Shown: one piece after another, positions 54,194 to 63,504 of the stretch
Layout of the letters: the number at the start of each line of letters is the position of its first letter
How positions within the stretch are numbered: the stretch's first letter is position 1
Origin: Anaerolineae bacterium
GTDB lineage: Bacteria; Chloroflexota; Anaerolineae; Aggregatilineales; Aggregatilineaceae
DNA: 64,000 bases
Reading direction: 5' to 3'
Assembly: GCA_027494015.1 (NCBI GenBank)
Contig: JAOSJP010000002.1
Coordinates: 62,001 to 126,000, forward strand
Position numbers and translations under genes: made by a program
The notes under the pieces: generated by a model
Seen by the model: only the letters and a program-made list of their open reading frames with translations
Databases searched by the model: none
What the model was told of the DNA's origin: nothing

Positions 54194-55324
54194 TCATAAC
54201 CGTGCGCCCGGCGCTGGAAGCCTGCCCTGTGCCCTGAAATCGTCCCAGGCGCGCTCGACGAAGGTCGTGATCGCCCGCTCGAAGACCGCCGAGTCGAAGC
54301 GCAGGGCATGGGCGCGGATGGTCGCCGGGTCGTAGCGGCTCGCGTCGAAGTTGCGCAGGGCGGCCATCAGCGACTCGACGGTTGGCTCGGCGAAGAACTC
54401 GCCGGTGCGCCCCGGAATGACCGTATCCAGCGCGCCGCCGCCCTTGAAGGCGATCACCGGGCGACCCGCCGCCTGCGCCTGGACGGGCACGATGCCGAAA
54501 TCCTCCAGGCCGGGGAAGATGAACGCCTTGCAGCGGGCGAACAGGTCTGGCAGGTCGTCGTCTGGCACGAAGCCGAGGAACTGCACGGTTGGCCCGGCCA
54601 GGCTCTCCAGCCGCGCGCGGTCGCGGCCCTTGCCGGCAACCAGCAGGGGCAGGCCCAGCCGCGTGCACGCTTGCACGGCCAGGTCAATGCGCTTGTAGGG
54701 GACGAGGCGCGACAGGACGAGGTAATAGTCGTCCACCTGCTGGGCAGGCGCAAAGCGCCCGGCGGCCTCGACGGGCGGGTAGATGAGCACGGACTCGCGG
54801 TGATAATAGCGGCGGATGCGCTCCTGAATCTCCGTGCTGATGGCGATCAGGTGGGTCACGCGCTGGGCGGCGGCGTAGTCCCAGCGGCGGTACAGCCGGG
54901 CGACCAGGCGCGCCGCCAGGCGCACCGGCGCGCCGAAATCCTCGCGGGCGAGATAAGCGTCCAGGTTCCAGATGTAGCGCGTCGGGGCCAGGCAGTAGCA
55001 GACGTGCAGCGTCTGCGGGCCGGCGCGCACGCCGTGACAGAAGCCGCTCTTGTTGCTGAGCACGACATCATACTCGGAGAGATCGGTGCGCGCCCAGGCC
55101 AGCGGGTAGAGCGGCAGGTAGCGCTGGTGCGCCCGGTGAATGCCCGGCAGCCGATCCATCCACGTCGAGCGAATGTCCCAGTTCTGGTAATGGGCGGGCA
55201 TCAACTCCGGCGCGTATATGCTCGTGTAGACGGGCGCGCCGGGATAGAAGCGCACGAGATGGTCGAGCACGTCTTCTGCGCCGCCGATCTGGTTGAGCCA
55301 GTCGTGAACCAGGGCGAGCTTCAT
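54194..55324 (-). CDS. GT4 family glycosyltransferase
   Basis: A 376-residue GT-B glycosyltransferase: N-terminal MKLALVHDWLNQIGGAEDVL and DVVLSNKSGFCHGVRAG. The donor half has YYLVLSRLVPYKRIDLAVQAC, GRDRARLESLAGPTVQFLGF, and EDFGIVPVQAQAAGRPVIAF with the E-x7-E motif. It resembles mannosyl/rhamnosyl transferases of surface glycan loci. I chose ATG 55324, which overlaps the rnhB stop (ATGA). It is the last gene of the rfbD-GT2-GT2-rnhB-GT4 operon. Confidence 0.9.
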   Translation of the reverse strand: MKLALVHDWLNQIGGAEDVLDHLVRFYPGAPVYTSIYAPELMPAHYQNWDIRSTWMDRLPGIHRAHQRYLPLYPLAWARTDLSEYDVVLSNKSGFCHGVRAGPQTLHVCYCLAPTRYIWNLDAYLAREDFGAPVRLAARLVARLYRRWDYAAAQRVTHLIAISTEIQERIRRYYHRESVLIYPPVEAAGRFAPAQQVDDYYLVLSRLVPYKRIDLAVQACTRLGLPLLVAGKGRDRARLESLAGPTVQFLGFVPDDDLPDLFARCKAFIFPGLEDFGIVPVQAQAAGRPVIAFKGGGALDTVIPGRTGEFFAEPTVESLMAALRNFDASRYDPATIRAHALRFDSAVFERAITTFVERAWDDFRAQGRLPAPGARL

Positions 55325-55974
55325 GGCGCGGGCTGCTCCTCGGCGTCCGGCAGCAGGGCGCGCAGCGGCGCGAAGGTCAGGCGGTGCGCGGCGCACGGCC
55401 CGAAATGACGCAGCGCCCCCTGGTGCTGCGGCGTGCCATAGCCCTTGTGCTCGCGGAAGCCGTATTGGGGGAAGAGGTCATCCAGGCTGTCCATGAAGCG
55501 GTCGCGCGTCACCTTAGCGACGATGCTGGCCGCGGCAATGGAGAGCGACTGCTGGTCTCCCCGCACCAACGCCAGGCAGGGCAGGGCGAGCACCAGCAGC
55601 GCTCGCCCATCCACAAGCAGGGCGTCCGGCGCGACGGGCAGCGCATCGAGGGCGCGCTGCATGGCCCGCCGCGTGGCCGGTACGATGCCCAGCGCGTCAA
55701 TCTCGCCCTGGGCCGCGTGCCCTACGCCAACGGCGACCGCTGTCTCAAGAATGGCCGGCAGCAGCGCCTCGCGCTCGGCGGGAGTGAGCTGCTTGGAATC
55801 GTTGACGCCGCGCAGGGCGTGGGCCAGGTCGAAGCGATCCAGCGGCAGGATCACCGCGCCAGCGACGACGGGGCCGGCCCACGCGCCGCGCCCGGCCTCG
55901 TCGAGTCCGGCGATGCGGGCGAAGCCCCGGCTCGCCAGGGCGTACTCGTGGCGCAGGTCTGCTGTCGCGGTCAT
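55321..55974 (-). CDS. rnhB: Ribonuclease HII
   Basis: A 217-residue RNase HII that cuts RNA in RNA:DNA hybrids. Catalytic acids are visible: IAGLDEAGRGAWAGPVVAGA (Asp, Glu), LLVDGRALL (Asp) and KVTRDRFMDSLDDLFPQYGF (Asp), with AAASIVAK. ATG 55974 overlaps the stop of the GT2 gene upstream, and its stop overlaps the GT4 start, both as ATGA. It is thus fully embedded in a sugar-transfer operon. Confidence 0.95.
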   Translation of the reverse strand: MTATADLRHEYALASRGFARIAGLDEAGRGAWAGPVVAGAVILPLDRFDLAHALRGVNDSKQLTPAEREALLPAILETAVAVGVGHAAQGEIDALGIVPATRRAMQRALDALPVAPDALLVDGRALLVLALPCLALVRGDQQSLSIAAASIVAKVTRDRFMDSLDDLFPQYGFREHKGYGTPQHQGALRHFGPCAAHRLTFAPLRALLPDAEEQPAP

Positions 55975-56744
55975 GAGCGGGGCGGGTCGTAGAGGCCGCG
56001 CAGACCGTTGCGGCGAATCTTGAGCACTTCCACGGCCATATCCAGCGAGTCGCGCAGCGGGCTGATGCGCGTATTCTCCCCGTAGTACCAGTGGATCGGC
56101 ACCTCGACGATGCGGTATCCCCGGCGGCGGGCGGCGTAGAGGATTTCCACGTCGAAGCTCCAGCCGTTCATGGTTTGCAGGGGGAAGAGCGCCTCGGCCA
56201 CCTCGGCGCGGAACATCTTGAACCCGCACTGCGTGTCTTGCAGGCCGGGCACGGCGAGGACGCGGACGATGGTGTTGAAGACGCGCCCCATCACGTGGCG
56301 GTGCCAGGGTTCGTGGTAGCGGACTGCGCCGGGGGCTTCGCGCGAGGCGATGGCGATGTCGTAGTCCGCCAACTGGGGCGGCAGGAACCTGTCAAGCTCG
56401 GTGATGGGCATGGAGAGATCGGCGTCGCAGATGAAGCGATATTCGCCTCGCGCCGCCAGCATCCCCGCCCGCACGGCGGCTCCTTTGCCCTGTGTTCCCT
56501 CAAACAGACCGCGCACGCACATGAAGCGGGCGGCGAAGTCCTGGATGATGGCGCTGGTGCCGTCCTTGCTGTTGTTGTCCACCACCACGATCTCGGCGCT
56601 GTAGGGCTTGCTGCCCACGAAGTCAACAATGGTCCCCAGGCTGGCGGGCAGTCGGACCTGTTCATTGTAGGCGGGGATGACGATGGACAGATAGGGCGCT
56701 TCTGCGCGCTGAGGGTCGCCGGGCGAAGTCACCGTTGGCTTCAC
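55971..56744 (-). CDS. GT2 glycosyltransferase, dolichyl-phosphate type
   Basis: A 257-residue GT2 enzyme: YLSIVIPAYNEQVRLPASLG, EIVVVDNNSKDGTSAI, GKGAAVRAGMLAARGEY, DxD in ICDADLSMPITEL, and the acceptor region GWSFDVEILYAARRRGYRIVEVP. It resembles dolichyl/undecaprenyl-phosphate glucosyl or mannosyl transferases. I chose GTG 56744, which overlaps the previous stop (GTGA); longer readings run through the upstream gene in another frame. No C-terminal membrane segments. Confidence 0.9.
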   Translation of the reverse strand: MKPTVTSPGDPQRAEAPYLSIVIPAYNEQVRLPASLGTIVDFVGSKPYSAEIVVVDNNSKDGTSAIIQDFAARFMCVRGLFEGTQGKGAAVRAGMLAARGEYRFICDADLSMPITELDRFLPPQLADYDIAIASREAPGAVRYHEPWHRHVMGRVFNTIVRVLAVPGLQDTQCGFKMFRAEVAEALFPLQTMNGWSFDVEILYAARRRGYRIVEVPIHWYYGENTRISPLRDSLDMAVEVLKIRRNGLRGLYDPPRS

Positions 56745-57733
56745 TTTCGCTGCGACGCCGAATCCTCGCCAGGCATCGGCGTCAGGATGGATTCCAGGTA
56801 CGCTAATGATACACGGCGAGCGCGCTGAATGCCCCGGCGCTTGCGCGCCATACGCGGGACGCCGATGAGTCCGGCAGCCATGCCGCGCAGCCGCGCGCGG
56901 GCTGCTGCGCCTCGCCAGGCGCGGAGCGCCTCCCCGGCCAGGCCAAGCTGGGCGCGCAGGACTTTCAGCCCGTGCTTGCGCCACAGCGCGCCCGGATAGT
57001 CCTTGACCAGCAGCCAGATCATGTTGCGCCCGTCGTGATAGCTGGCGGTGACTCCGCCGCCGGTCGCGGCCAGGCGGTGGTAGACGACCGCCGCCGGCTG
57101 GTAGACACAGCGGTAGCCGGTGAGCTGGGCGCGCCAGGCCAGGTCCATGTCTTCGCAGGAGAAGAAGAAATCGTCGTCGAGCAGGCCGATCTCGTCGAGC
57201 ATAGCCCGCCGGTAGGCAGCGGAGCCACCGCACGCGCTGAAGACGTATTCTTCGCGGTCGTACTGGCCTTCGTCGCGCTCCCACACGCCGCGATTGAACA
57301 GCCGCCCGTCCACGCGAAACAGGTCGCCGGCGGTGTGGAAGTGATCGCGCCGGTCGAAGAGCAGCATCTTGGACGCCACCAGGCCCGCTTCCGGGTGGCG
57401 GGCGAAGGTGTCCACGATGGCCGAGACCCAGCCGGGATCTGCCTCGGTATCGTTGTTGAGCAGAACGACGATCGCGCCCTGCGCGGCGGTCATGCCGGCG
57501 TTGCACGCGCCGGTGAAGCCGCGATTCTCCGGCAGCGCCACCAGCTTCACATCGGGGTATTGCGCTGCCAGCAGGTCGCGCGAGCCGTCCGAGGATGCGT
57601 TGTCGGCGACCAGGATTTCCAGCGGGACGTAGTCCTGGCGGCGCAACGAATCCAGACAGCCCGGCAGGAAGTGCGCGCCATTCCAGTTGGGGATGACGAC
57701 CGAGACCAGCGGTTGAGGGGTAAGTTCTGGCAT
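56741..57733 (-). CDS. GT2 glycosyltransferase, rhamnosyltransferase-like
   Basis: A 330-residue GT2 protein: VSVVIPNWNGAHFLPGCLDS, ILVADNASSDGSRDLL, ENRGFTGACNAGM, LLNNDTEADPGWVSA and FFFSCEDMDLAWRAQLTGY. This is the pattern of rhamnosyl and related transferases of O-antigen-like polymers. Its neighbour rfbD would supply dTDP-rhamnose, which supports that donor. A basic C-terminal region (about 265-300) may bind the membrane. Confidence 0.9.
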   Translation of the reverse strand: MPELTPQPLVSVVIPNWNGAHFLPGCLDSLRRQDYVPLEILVADNASSDGSRDLLAAQYPDVKLVALPENRGFTGACNAGMTAAQGAIVVLLNNDTEADPGWVSAIVDTFARHPEAGLVASKMLLFDRRDHFHTAGDLFRVDGRLFNRGVWERDEGQYDREEYVFSACGGSAAYRRAMLDEIGLLDDDFFFSCEDMDLAWRAQLTGYRCVYQPAAVVYHRLAATGGGVTASYHDGRNMIWLLVKDYPGALWRKHGLKVLRAQLGLAGEALRAWRGAAARARLRGMAAGLIGVPRMARKRRGIQRARRVSLAYLESILTPMPGEDSASQRK

Positions 57734-57742
57734 GGCAGTTTC

Positions 57743-58597
57743 TCAGCGCGCGCGCAGGCCCTCTGCCTCCAGAAAGGCGCTCAGCGCGGCTTGCCAGGGC
57801 CGCAGCGTGATTCCCAGGCGGGCGGCGGCGGTGTTGCGCAGAAGGGCGTACTGGGGCGGACGCGACGCCCGTGCGAACTCGGCCAGGGCGATCGGCTCGA
57901 TGGGCACTGCGCCGAATCCCGCCTGGTCGAGCGCCTCGCGGGCGAACTGCCAGCGCGAAGCGTAGCCTTCATTGGCCAGGTGGTAGATGCCATAGCTGCC
58001 AGTGACCACCAGTCGCGCGATGGCGGCGGCGAGATCGTTGGCGTAGGTGGGCGAACTCACCTCGTTGACGACCACGCGCAGGGGCTGGCCTTCGCGCGCG
58101 CGTTGCAGCACGGTGTGGATGAAGTTGCGTCCCCCGTGCGCAAACAACCACGACGTGCGGATGATGAAGTGCCGGCTGACCAGATCGCGGACGGCCTGCT
58201 CGCCAACCCATTTGCTGTAGCCGTAGGGGTTGGCAGGGCGGGGCGGATCGTACTCAAGGCGTGGACGGCACTCCTGGCCGTCGAAGACCTCGTTGGTGCT
58301 GAGATAGGCGAGAGCCGCGCCGTGCCGAAGGCACGCCTGGGCGATGATCTGCGTGCCATAGCCGTTGACGCGCAGCGCCTCGTCGGGGTGGTCGGCGCAG
58401 AAATCCACCGCTGTCAGCGCGGCGCAGTGTACGACGAGTTCGGGCGACGCAGCGGCGAATGCAGCGCCGACCCCTTCGCGGTCGGTGATGTCCACCGTGT
58501 CCATGTCAACGCCAGTCACGGCGTGCTGCTGCGATGTCAGCGCGCGGGCCAACTCGCTGCCGAGCCGTCCGCCAGCGCCGGTGATGAGGATACGCAT
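57743..58597 (-). CDS. rfbD: dTDP-4-dehydrorhamnose reductase
   Basis: A 284-residue SDR enzyme making dTDP-L-rhamnose with NADPH. It has the cofactor loop ILITGAGGRLGSELARAL, DITDREGVGAAF, HCAALTAVDFCADHPDEAL, YLSTNEVFDG and the catalytic YxxxK in NPYGYSKWVGEQAVRD. Length is normal. It heads the glycan operon. rfbA, rfbB and rfbC are not in the window. Confidence 0.92.
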   Translation of the reverse strand: MRILITGAGGRLGSELARALTSQQHAVTGVDMDTVDITDREGVGAAFAAASPELVVHCAALTAVDFCADHPDEALRVNGYGTQIIAQACLRHGAALAYLSTNEVFDGQECRPRLEYDPPRPANPYGYSKWVGEQAVRDLVSRHFIIRTSWLFAHGGRNFIHTVLQRAREGQPLRVVVNEVSSPTYANDLAAAIARLVVTGSYGIYHLANEGYASRWQFAREALDQAGFGAVPIEPIALAEFARASRPPQYALLRNTAAARLGITLRPWQAALSAFLEAEGLRAR

Positions 58598-59340
58598 AGG
58601 GTGTTCTCGCGGTTGTACAGGGGCAGCGCAACCGCGCCGCAGCCCGTCCCGGCCAGCCCGCTTCGGCTGGCGGGGCGGATTATACCCAATCCGCCGCCGG
58701 GCGTAAACCGGGGTGAGTTTGGGAGGGGTGCGTGCAAAACTTGACAGCGACTCGCTGGACGCGGGGATATTGACCTCACCCCCAGCCTCGCTGCGCTCGG
58801 CTTGCCCCCTCTCCGTTGACGGAGAGGGGGCGGCGAGGCGCGCCAGCGCCGAGCGGGGGTGAGGTCAACGGGGGCGCAGCAGAGCAGCACCCCTACCTGA
58901 CAGGCTTTGCGCGCACCCCCTGCGACAGGCGCGGGAGATGAAGAGACTTCCGAAGTTTGCGCAAACTTCGGAAGTCTGGCGTTATGAGCGCCCCTCGCTT
59001 TACCTCACCCCCAGCCTCGCTACGCTCGGCTTGCCCCCTCTCCGTTGACGGAGAGGGGGCGGCGAGGCGCGCCAGCGCCGAGCGGGGGTGAGGTCAAGGG
59101 GGCGCAGCAGACAGCCCCCTACTGACGGGTTTGGCGCCCCCGCGACAAGGGGGGGAGAGCCCAAACTTATCTGCCCCCTCCTCACCCCAGCCTCGCTGCG
59201 CTGGCTTGCCCTCTCCGTCGACGAAGGGGCGGCGAGGCGCGCCAGCGCCGAGCGGGGGTGAGGTCAACCAGGGCGCAGCAGAGCAGCACCCCTACGAGCA
59301 GGCTGGCACGCGGCGGACTTTGACGCAATCGCCCTGGCCT
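58598..59340. repeat. Repeat cluster: MITE copy 4, a palindrome and two MITE fragments
   Basis: No gene is seen in this gap. MITE copy 4 is complete (58726-58918, 193 bp, ends GGGTGCGTGCAAAA and CTTTGCGCGCACCC). It is followed by a perfect 32-bp palindrome with arms GACTTCCGAAGTTTGC (58945-58976). Two partial MITE copies lacking the first terminal repeat follow at about 59000-59150 and 59175-59300. They share the inner CTCACCCC hairpin and the GCGCAGCAGA-type right half. Confidence 0.75.
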
Positions 59341-59385
59341 GCCGGAGAGAGAAGTTCAATATCTGATAATATAAGAGTGCTCTGC

Positions 59386-59414
59386 TTGACATTAGGTTGA
59401 GAAAACGTTATAAT
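59386..59414 (+). promoter_or_regulatory. Consensus sigma-70 promoter
   Basis: A perfect TTGACA (59386-59391) and TATAAT (59409-59414) with 17-bp spacing lie in an AT-rich stretch. Transcription should begin near 59421 and read the terminator-bearing leader, the DUF177 gene and rpoD. Confidence 0.85.
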
Positions 59415-59441
59415 TTCGTCAGTGACAGTGGGGGGGCCAAC

Positions 59442-59490
59442 AGCAGCCGTGACTCATTGCCCGCCTCGAGTCGGCGGCTGCTCCTTTTTT
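59442..59490 (+). terminator. Leader terminator/attenuator before DUF177-rpoD
   Basis: AGCAGCCG (59442-59449) pairs with CGGCTGCT (59475-59482), with an inner GACTC/GAGTC (59451-59455 and 59468-59472), then CCTTTTTT (59483-59490). It lies about 20-70 nt after the predicted start point and before the GTG at 59518. It has the form of an intrinsic terminator in a 5' leader, so it may attenuate expression or end a short RNA. Confidence 0.7.
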
Positions 59491-59517
59491 GCCCGAACGT
59501 CTGAGAGGCTCGGTAGG

Positions 59518-60063
59518 GTGTCCACTTCGCGCAGTCAGCATTTCCTCAACCGGCGCGTCCTCAAGATCAACGTGGGCTTCATGCTGGCCGAAGGGGTGGG
59601 GTACGTCCGCGAAATCGCCCTCGATCTGCCGCGCGTGCAGCTTGATGACGACCTGACGCTCGACTTCCTGCGCGGCACGCTGCGGCTCAGCCGCAACTCG
59701 CGGGGCATTCTGGTGCAGGGCACGTTGAATACGCACGTGCTGGCTGAGTGCGCGCGCTGCCTGCGGCCCACGTTTGTCCCCGTTGGGCTGGGGCTGGAAG
59801 AGCTTTTCGCCTTTCCCGCGTCTCCCGACTGTGTCTATTCTGTGGCCGAAACCGGCATTCTTGACACGGCCCCCTTGCTGCGCGAGGAAGCGATCCTGGC
59901 GATGCCCATGGTGGTGCTGTGTCGTCCCGACTGTGCCGGGCTGTGCCCGCAGTGTGGCCAGGACTTCAATGAGGGGCCGTGCGGCTGCGAGCCGGACCGG
60001 TTCGACCCGCGCTTTGAGGTTCTGCGCTCCCATCTTGAATCCCTGAATTTTGAAGAACCATGA
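59518..60063 (+). CDS. DUF177 (YceD) protein
   Basis: A 181-residue DUF177 protein: LKINVGFMLAEGVGYVREI at the N-terminus, a central beta region (VLAECARCLRP, the CxxC pair) and a C-terminal VVLCRPDCAGLCPQCGQDFNEGPCGC zinc-binding-like cluster typical of the family. Relatives are coded beside rpmF and take part in 23S rRNA accumulation; here rpoD follows instead. I chose GTG 59518 (GAGAGG upstream), because an earlier in-frame start would translate the terminator hairpin. Confidence 0.85.
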   Translation: MSTSRSQHFLNRRVLKINVGFMLAEGVGYVREIALDLPRVQLDDDLTLDFLRGTLRLSRNSRGILVQGTLNTHVLAECARCLRPTFVPVGLGLEELFAFPASPDCVYSVAETGILDTAPLLREEAILAMPMVVLCRPDCAGLCPQCGQDFNEGPCGCEPDRFDPRFEVLRSHLESLNFEEP

Positions 60064-60150
60064 ACCATGGCTTGACAGACATTCTGAGGGCGCTAAGCGT
60101 TTTTCTACGACGCGCAGGTGCTGGCAGGCGAGTGACTTGAGGGGGCGAAG

Positions 60151-61350
60151 TTGGCTGAGCATAGCGATCCGGAGCAGACCGAACACAGCGCGCCCGGCCA
60201 GGAAATCATGGTGGCGCTGCTGGAAAAGGCGGACACTCAAGGGTTTCTGACGACCGACGACATTATTGACGCCATGCCCGATGCCGATGAGGCGCTGGAA
60301 CAACTCGAAGAGATCTTCATGTGGCTCCATGCATCCGGCGTCGAGGTGTTCGGCGATAAGTCTGATGCCTTCGATCTCGACGCTGCCGATGAGATGCTGG
60401 ACGACGAGGACGACGACGACGCCTATGACCTGAGCGGCGTGTCGTCGGATGATACTGTCGGGCTGTACCTCAAGGAGATGGCGCGCGTCCCGCTGCTGAA
60501 CACAGAGGAGGAAGTCGGGCTGGCCCGACGGCTGGAGGCGGGCAACGCCGCCCGCGCCGAGCTGGCCCGGCAGAACGGCAATCTGGCTGACGAAGCCCGT
60601 CAGGTATTGGAGGCGATTATCGAGGACGGGAAAGCGGCGCGCGATCACCTGATCAAGGCCAACACGCGGCTGGTCGTCAGCATTGCCAAGAAGTACATGG
60701 GGCGCGGGGTGCATTTCCTGGATCTGATCCAGGAGGGCAACCTGGGGCTGATGAAGGCCGTCGAGAAGTTCGACTACACGCGCGGTTACCGGTTCTCGAC
60801 CTATGCGACATGGTGGATTCGCCAGACGATCACCCGCGCCATCGCCGACCAGGGGCGCACGATTCGCGTGCCGGTGCATATGTCCGACCGCATCCGCCGC
60901 CTGTACAAGACGGCGCGCCAGCTTGAGCAGGAGCACGGGCGCAAGCCTACGCCGGAGGAGATCGCCGAGCGCATGGGGCTGGAGCCGCGCAAGGTGCAAT
61001 GGATGCTCAAGGTAAGCTGGCGTCCGATGAGCCTGGAGCGCCCCGTCGGGGAAGAGGAAGACAGCGAGCTGGGCAGCTTCATCGAAGATCAGAGCACGCC
61101 GACACCCACGCAGAGCGCATACCAGAACCTGCTGCGCGAGCGCGTTGAGGAAGTGCTGGGGACGCTGACGGCGCGCGAAGCGCGGATTCTTCGGCTGCGT
61201 TTCGGGCTGCAGAACGGGCGCAGCTACACGCTGGAGGAGGTTGGGCAGAAGTTCGGGCTGACGCGCGAGCGCATCCGGCAGATTGAGGGTCGGGCGCTGC
61301 GCCGGCTGCGCCACCCCAGTCGCTCGCGCCAACTGCGCGACTTCACGTAA
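60151..61350 (+). CDS. rpoD: Primary sigma factor RpoD/SigA
   Basis: A 399-residue group 1 sigma factor. It has region 1.1 (about 15-60), an acidic stretch (85-95), region 1.2 ([21 protein letters not shown]) and region 2 ([45 protein letters not shown]). Region 3 ([15 protein letters not shown]) and region 4 with helix-turn-helix ([21 protein letters not shown]) complete it. The long non-conserved insert of proteobacterial RpoD is absent, as in Chloroflexi and Gram-positives. The start is TTG 60151. The gene shares the promoter at 59386 and ends at a strong terminator. Confidence 0.95.
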   Translation: MAEHSDPEQTEHSAPGQEIMVALLEKADTQGFLTTDDIIDAMPDADEALEQLEEIFMWLHASGVEVFGDKSDAFDLDAADEMLDDEDDDDAYDLSGVSSDDTVGLYLKEMARVPLLNTEEEVGLARRLEAGNAARAELARQNGNLADEARQVLEAIIEDGKAARDHLIKANTRLVVSIAKKYMGRGVHFLDLIQEGNLGLMKAVEKFDYTRGYRFSTYATWWIRQTITRAIADQGRTIRVPVHMSDRIRRLYKTARQLEQEHGRKPTPEEIAERMGLEPRKVQWMLKVSWRPMSLERPVGEEEDSELGSFIEDQSTPTPTQSAYQNLLRERVEEVLGTLTAREARILRLRFGLQNGRSYTLEEVGQKFGLTRERIRQIEGRALRRLRHPSRSRQLRDFT

Positions 61351-61378
61351 GCACGCGGCCATCTGCTGGTCGCGCTGG

Positions 61379-61414
61379 CACAGCGCCCCATGTTATGGCG
61401 GCGCTGTGTTTTTT
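61379..61414 (+). terminator. Intrinsic terminator after rpoD
   Basis: CACAGCGCC (61379-61387) pairs perfectly with GGCGCTGTG (61400-61408), 12-nt loop, followed by a T tract to 61414. Confidence 0.85.
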
Positions 61415-61447
61415 CGTCAGGGGGCATCCAGGTTCCGGGCGAGAGTC

Positions 61448-61666
61448 TTTGAACCGCAGAGGCGCAAAGGACGCAGAGGAGAACCTTGAAGAGTCTTCGT
61501 TTTTCTCTGCGCTCTGCTTACCTCACCCCCAGCCTCGCTGCGCTCGGCCTTTCCCCCTCTCCGTTGACGGAGAGGGGGAAGCGAGGCGCATGGGCGCCGA
61601 GCGGGGGTGAGGTCAACCAGGGCGCAGCAGAGCAGCGCCCCTATCTGACGGGTTTTGCACGCACCC
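61448..61666 (+). repeat. CGCAGAGG repeat and MITE fragment (copy 7)
   Basis: 61448-61516 is a GAACCGCAGAGGCGCAAAGG-type inverted-repeat filler whose far side reads TCTCTGCG. At 61517 it changes into a MITE copy that lacks its first end but keeps a perfect TTTTGCACGCACCC at 61653-61666. The transposase ATG is 45 nt further on. No gene is seen in this gap. Confidence 0.7.
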
Positions 61667-61710
61667 TGGTTTGCCTGATCGCGCCGCTGGCGCAGTCCTC
61701 GCAGACCGGG

Positions 61711-63013
61711 ATGCCCCTGAACAAAGAAGAACTGAAGGCGAAGCTGCTTGCTGCCTACGAAGCCAAACTGGATGAGCAGTTCAAAGACCTGAAGGAAGAA
61801 CTGAGTCTGGAGGAGATTGAAGACCTTGCTCTGGAGGTGCGCCGCCAGGTGAGCGAAGACCTCACGCAAGCTTTGGTAGGCCACCAAGGTAAGCAAGTAC
61901 AGCCCGATGAATACTGTCCGCGCTGTGGGGGGCGGATGCGACATAAGGGGCGCAAGCGGCGCCGGGTGATCACGCGGAGCGGGGAAGTGGAAGTCGAACG
62001 GACCTATTATTACTGTGAAACCTGCCAAAGTGGGTTTTTTCCCCCTGGATAAGCGCTGGCACCTGACGCCGCGCGAGTACAGTCCCACCTTAGGGCGCGA
62101 GTTGGTGCGGCTGAGTGGGATGATGAGCTATGAACAAGTCAGTGAGGTCTGTCAATGCTGGGGACAGTTGAGCGTGCCGGTCACAACCCTGTGGGAACAT
62201 ACCCAGGCGGTCGGGCAACGCTTGCTGGAGCATGTTGAACATGAGCGCGAACATAGCCGGGTTGAGCGCACGCAGTGGAACCACCGGGACTATGACCCGC
62301 GCGCGTGCAAAACAGCTTGTATGGATGGGGGGATGGTGTATGTGCGCGGCGAAGGATGGAAGGAAATGAAGGTGGGGGTGATTGGGGACATTGTCACCGC
62401 GCCAGACCAGACCGATACACCTCCTGCTGAGCAACCTCAGCGCCTGTGCAACCTGCATTATGTGAGCGTGGTGGGCGACGCAGAGGCCTTCAGTCACGCC
62501 TTGTGGGTGCTCACCCTCCAGCAGAAGGTTCCCTATGCCGGACGCAGCGCGGTAGTGGCCGATGGGGCGTCCTGGATTTGGCGCGTTGCGGCGGATTTGT
62601 TTCCGGTCAGCACGCAGATTGTGGATTGGTATCATGCCAAAGACCACCTGGCCCAGGCTGCGTCGGCTGCGTATCCTGATGACCCGACAACGGGGCAGCG
62701 CTGGCTCAACCACCAAGCCACACTGCTCTATCAAGGCGAAATCTGGAAAATGCTGCTGGAATTCCGCCGCAGGGGCCTGGATGACACCCATGCCCGTTAC
62801 TTCCGCACTCATCAGCGTCGGATGCAGTATCAAGCCTTTCGTGCCGAAGGGTTCCTGATCGGCTCTGGGTCTGTGGAAAGCGGCATCAAACAGTACAAAA
62901 CGCGCTTGACGGGGGCTGGAATGCGTTGGTCACGCGCGGGCGTGACTCGGATGGTGGTCATTCGCTCCGCCATTCTGAGTGGTACCTTCGATGACCTGTG
63001 GGCGGCTGCTTGA
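61711..63013 (+). pseudogene. ISKra4-like transposase, frameshifted
   Basis: The first frame (61711-62052) gives a helical N-terminus and a zinc-ribbon-like segment (CPRCGGRMRHKG, then YYYCETCQSGFFP) before a stop. A second frame continues the same line (GFFPLDKRWHLTPREYSP) to 63013, with DGASWIWRVAADLFP, QIVDWYHAKDHLA and GSGSVESGIKQYK. These match ISKra4 DDE transposases. The switch lies on a T6-C5 run (62035-62045); one surplus base explains it. Some families use programmed frameshifting, so this could be real, but error or decay is simpler. Restored length is about 433 residues. I could not define the IS ends. Confidence 0.75.
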
Positions 63014-63049
63014 ATTCCTGCCCCCAAATCCGAATGCACCGGTGGGGGG

Positions 63050-63235
<186 letters not shown>

Positions 63236-63475
63236 GGGGTGGGGGGAAACCCGCCCCTACGACCTCGCCCCCTCAATCCCCCTCTCCAGCCGAGCTAGAG
63301 CGTGTTATGAACTTGGTACCCTTGATAAGGGAGAGGGCGCTCTGTTTACCTCACCCCCTGGCCTCGCTGCGCTCGGCCTTTCCCCCTCTCCATGCATGGA
63401 GAGGGGGCGGCGAGGCGCGCCAGCGCCGAGACGGGGGTGAGGTAAACCAGGAGCTACCCAAAACCGCTGGGGAAA
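63236..63475 (+). repeat. CCCTCTCC hairpin and MITE fragment (copy 8)
   Basis: 63270-63302 repeats the CCCCCTCTCC-AGCCGAGC hairpin seen at 49150. About 63346-63455 is an internal MITE fragment (CCTCACCCC ... GGGGGTGAGG) without either terminal repeat. Its central loop reads CATGCATG instead of CGTTGACG. No gene is seen. Confidence 0.65.
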
Positions 63476-63504
63476 GACAGGGCCGTCAGTGCATAACAGC
63501 CTCT

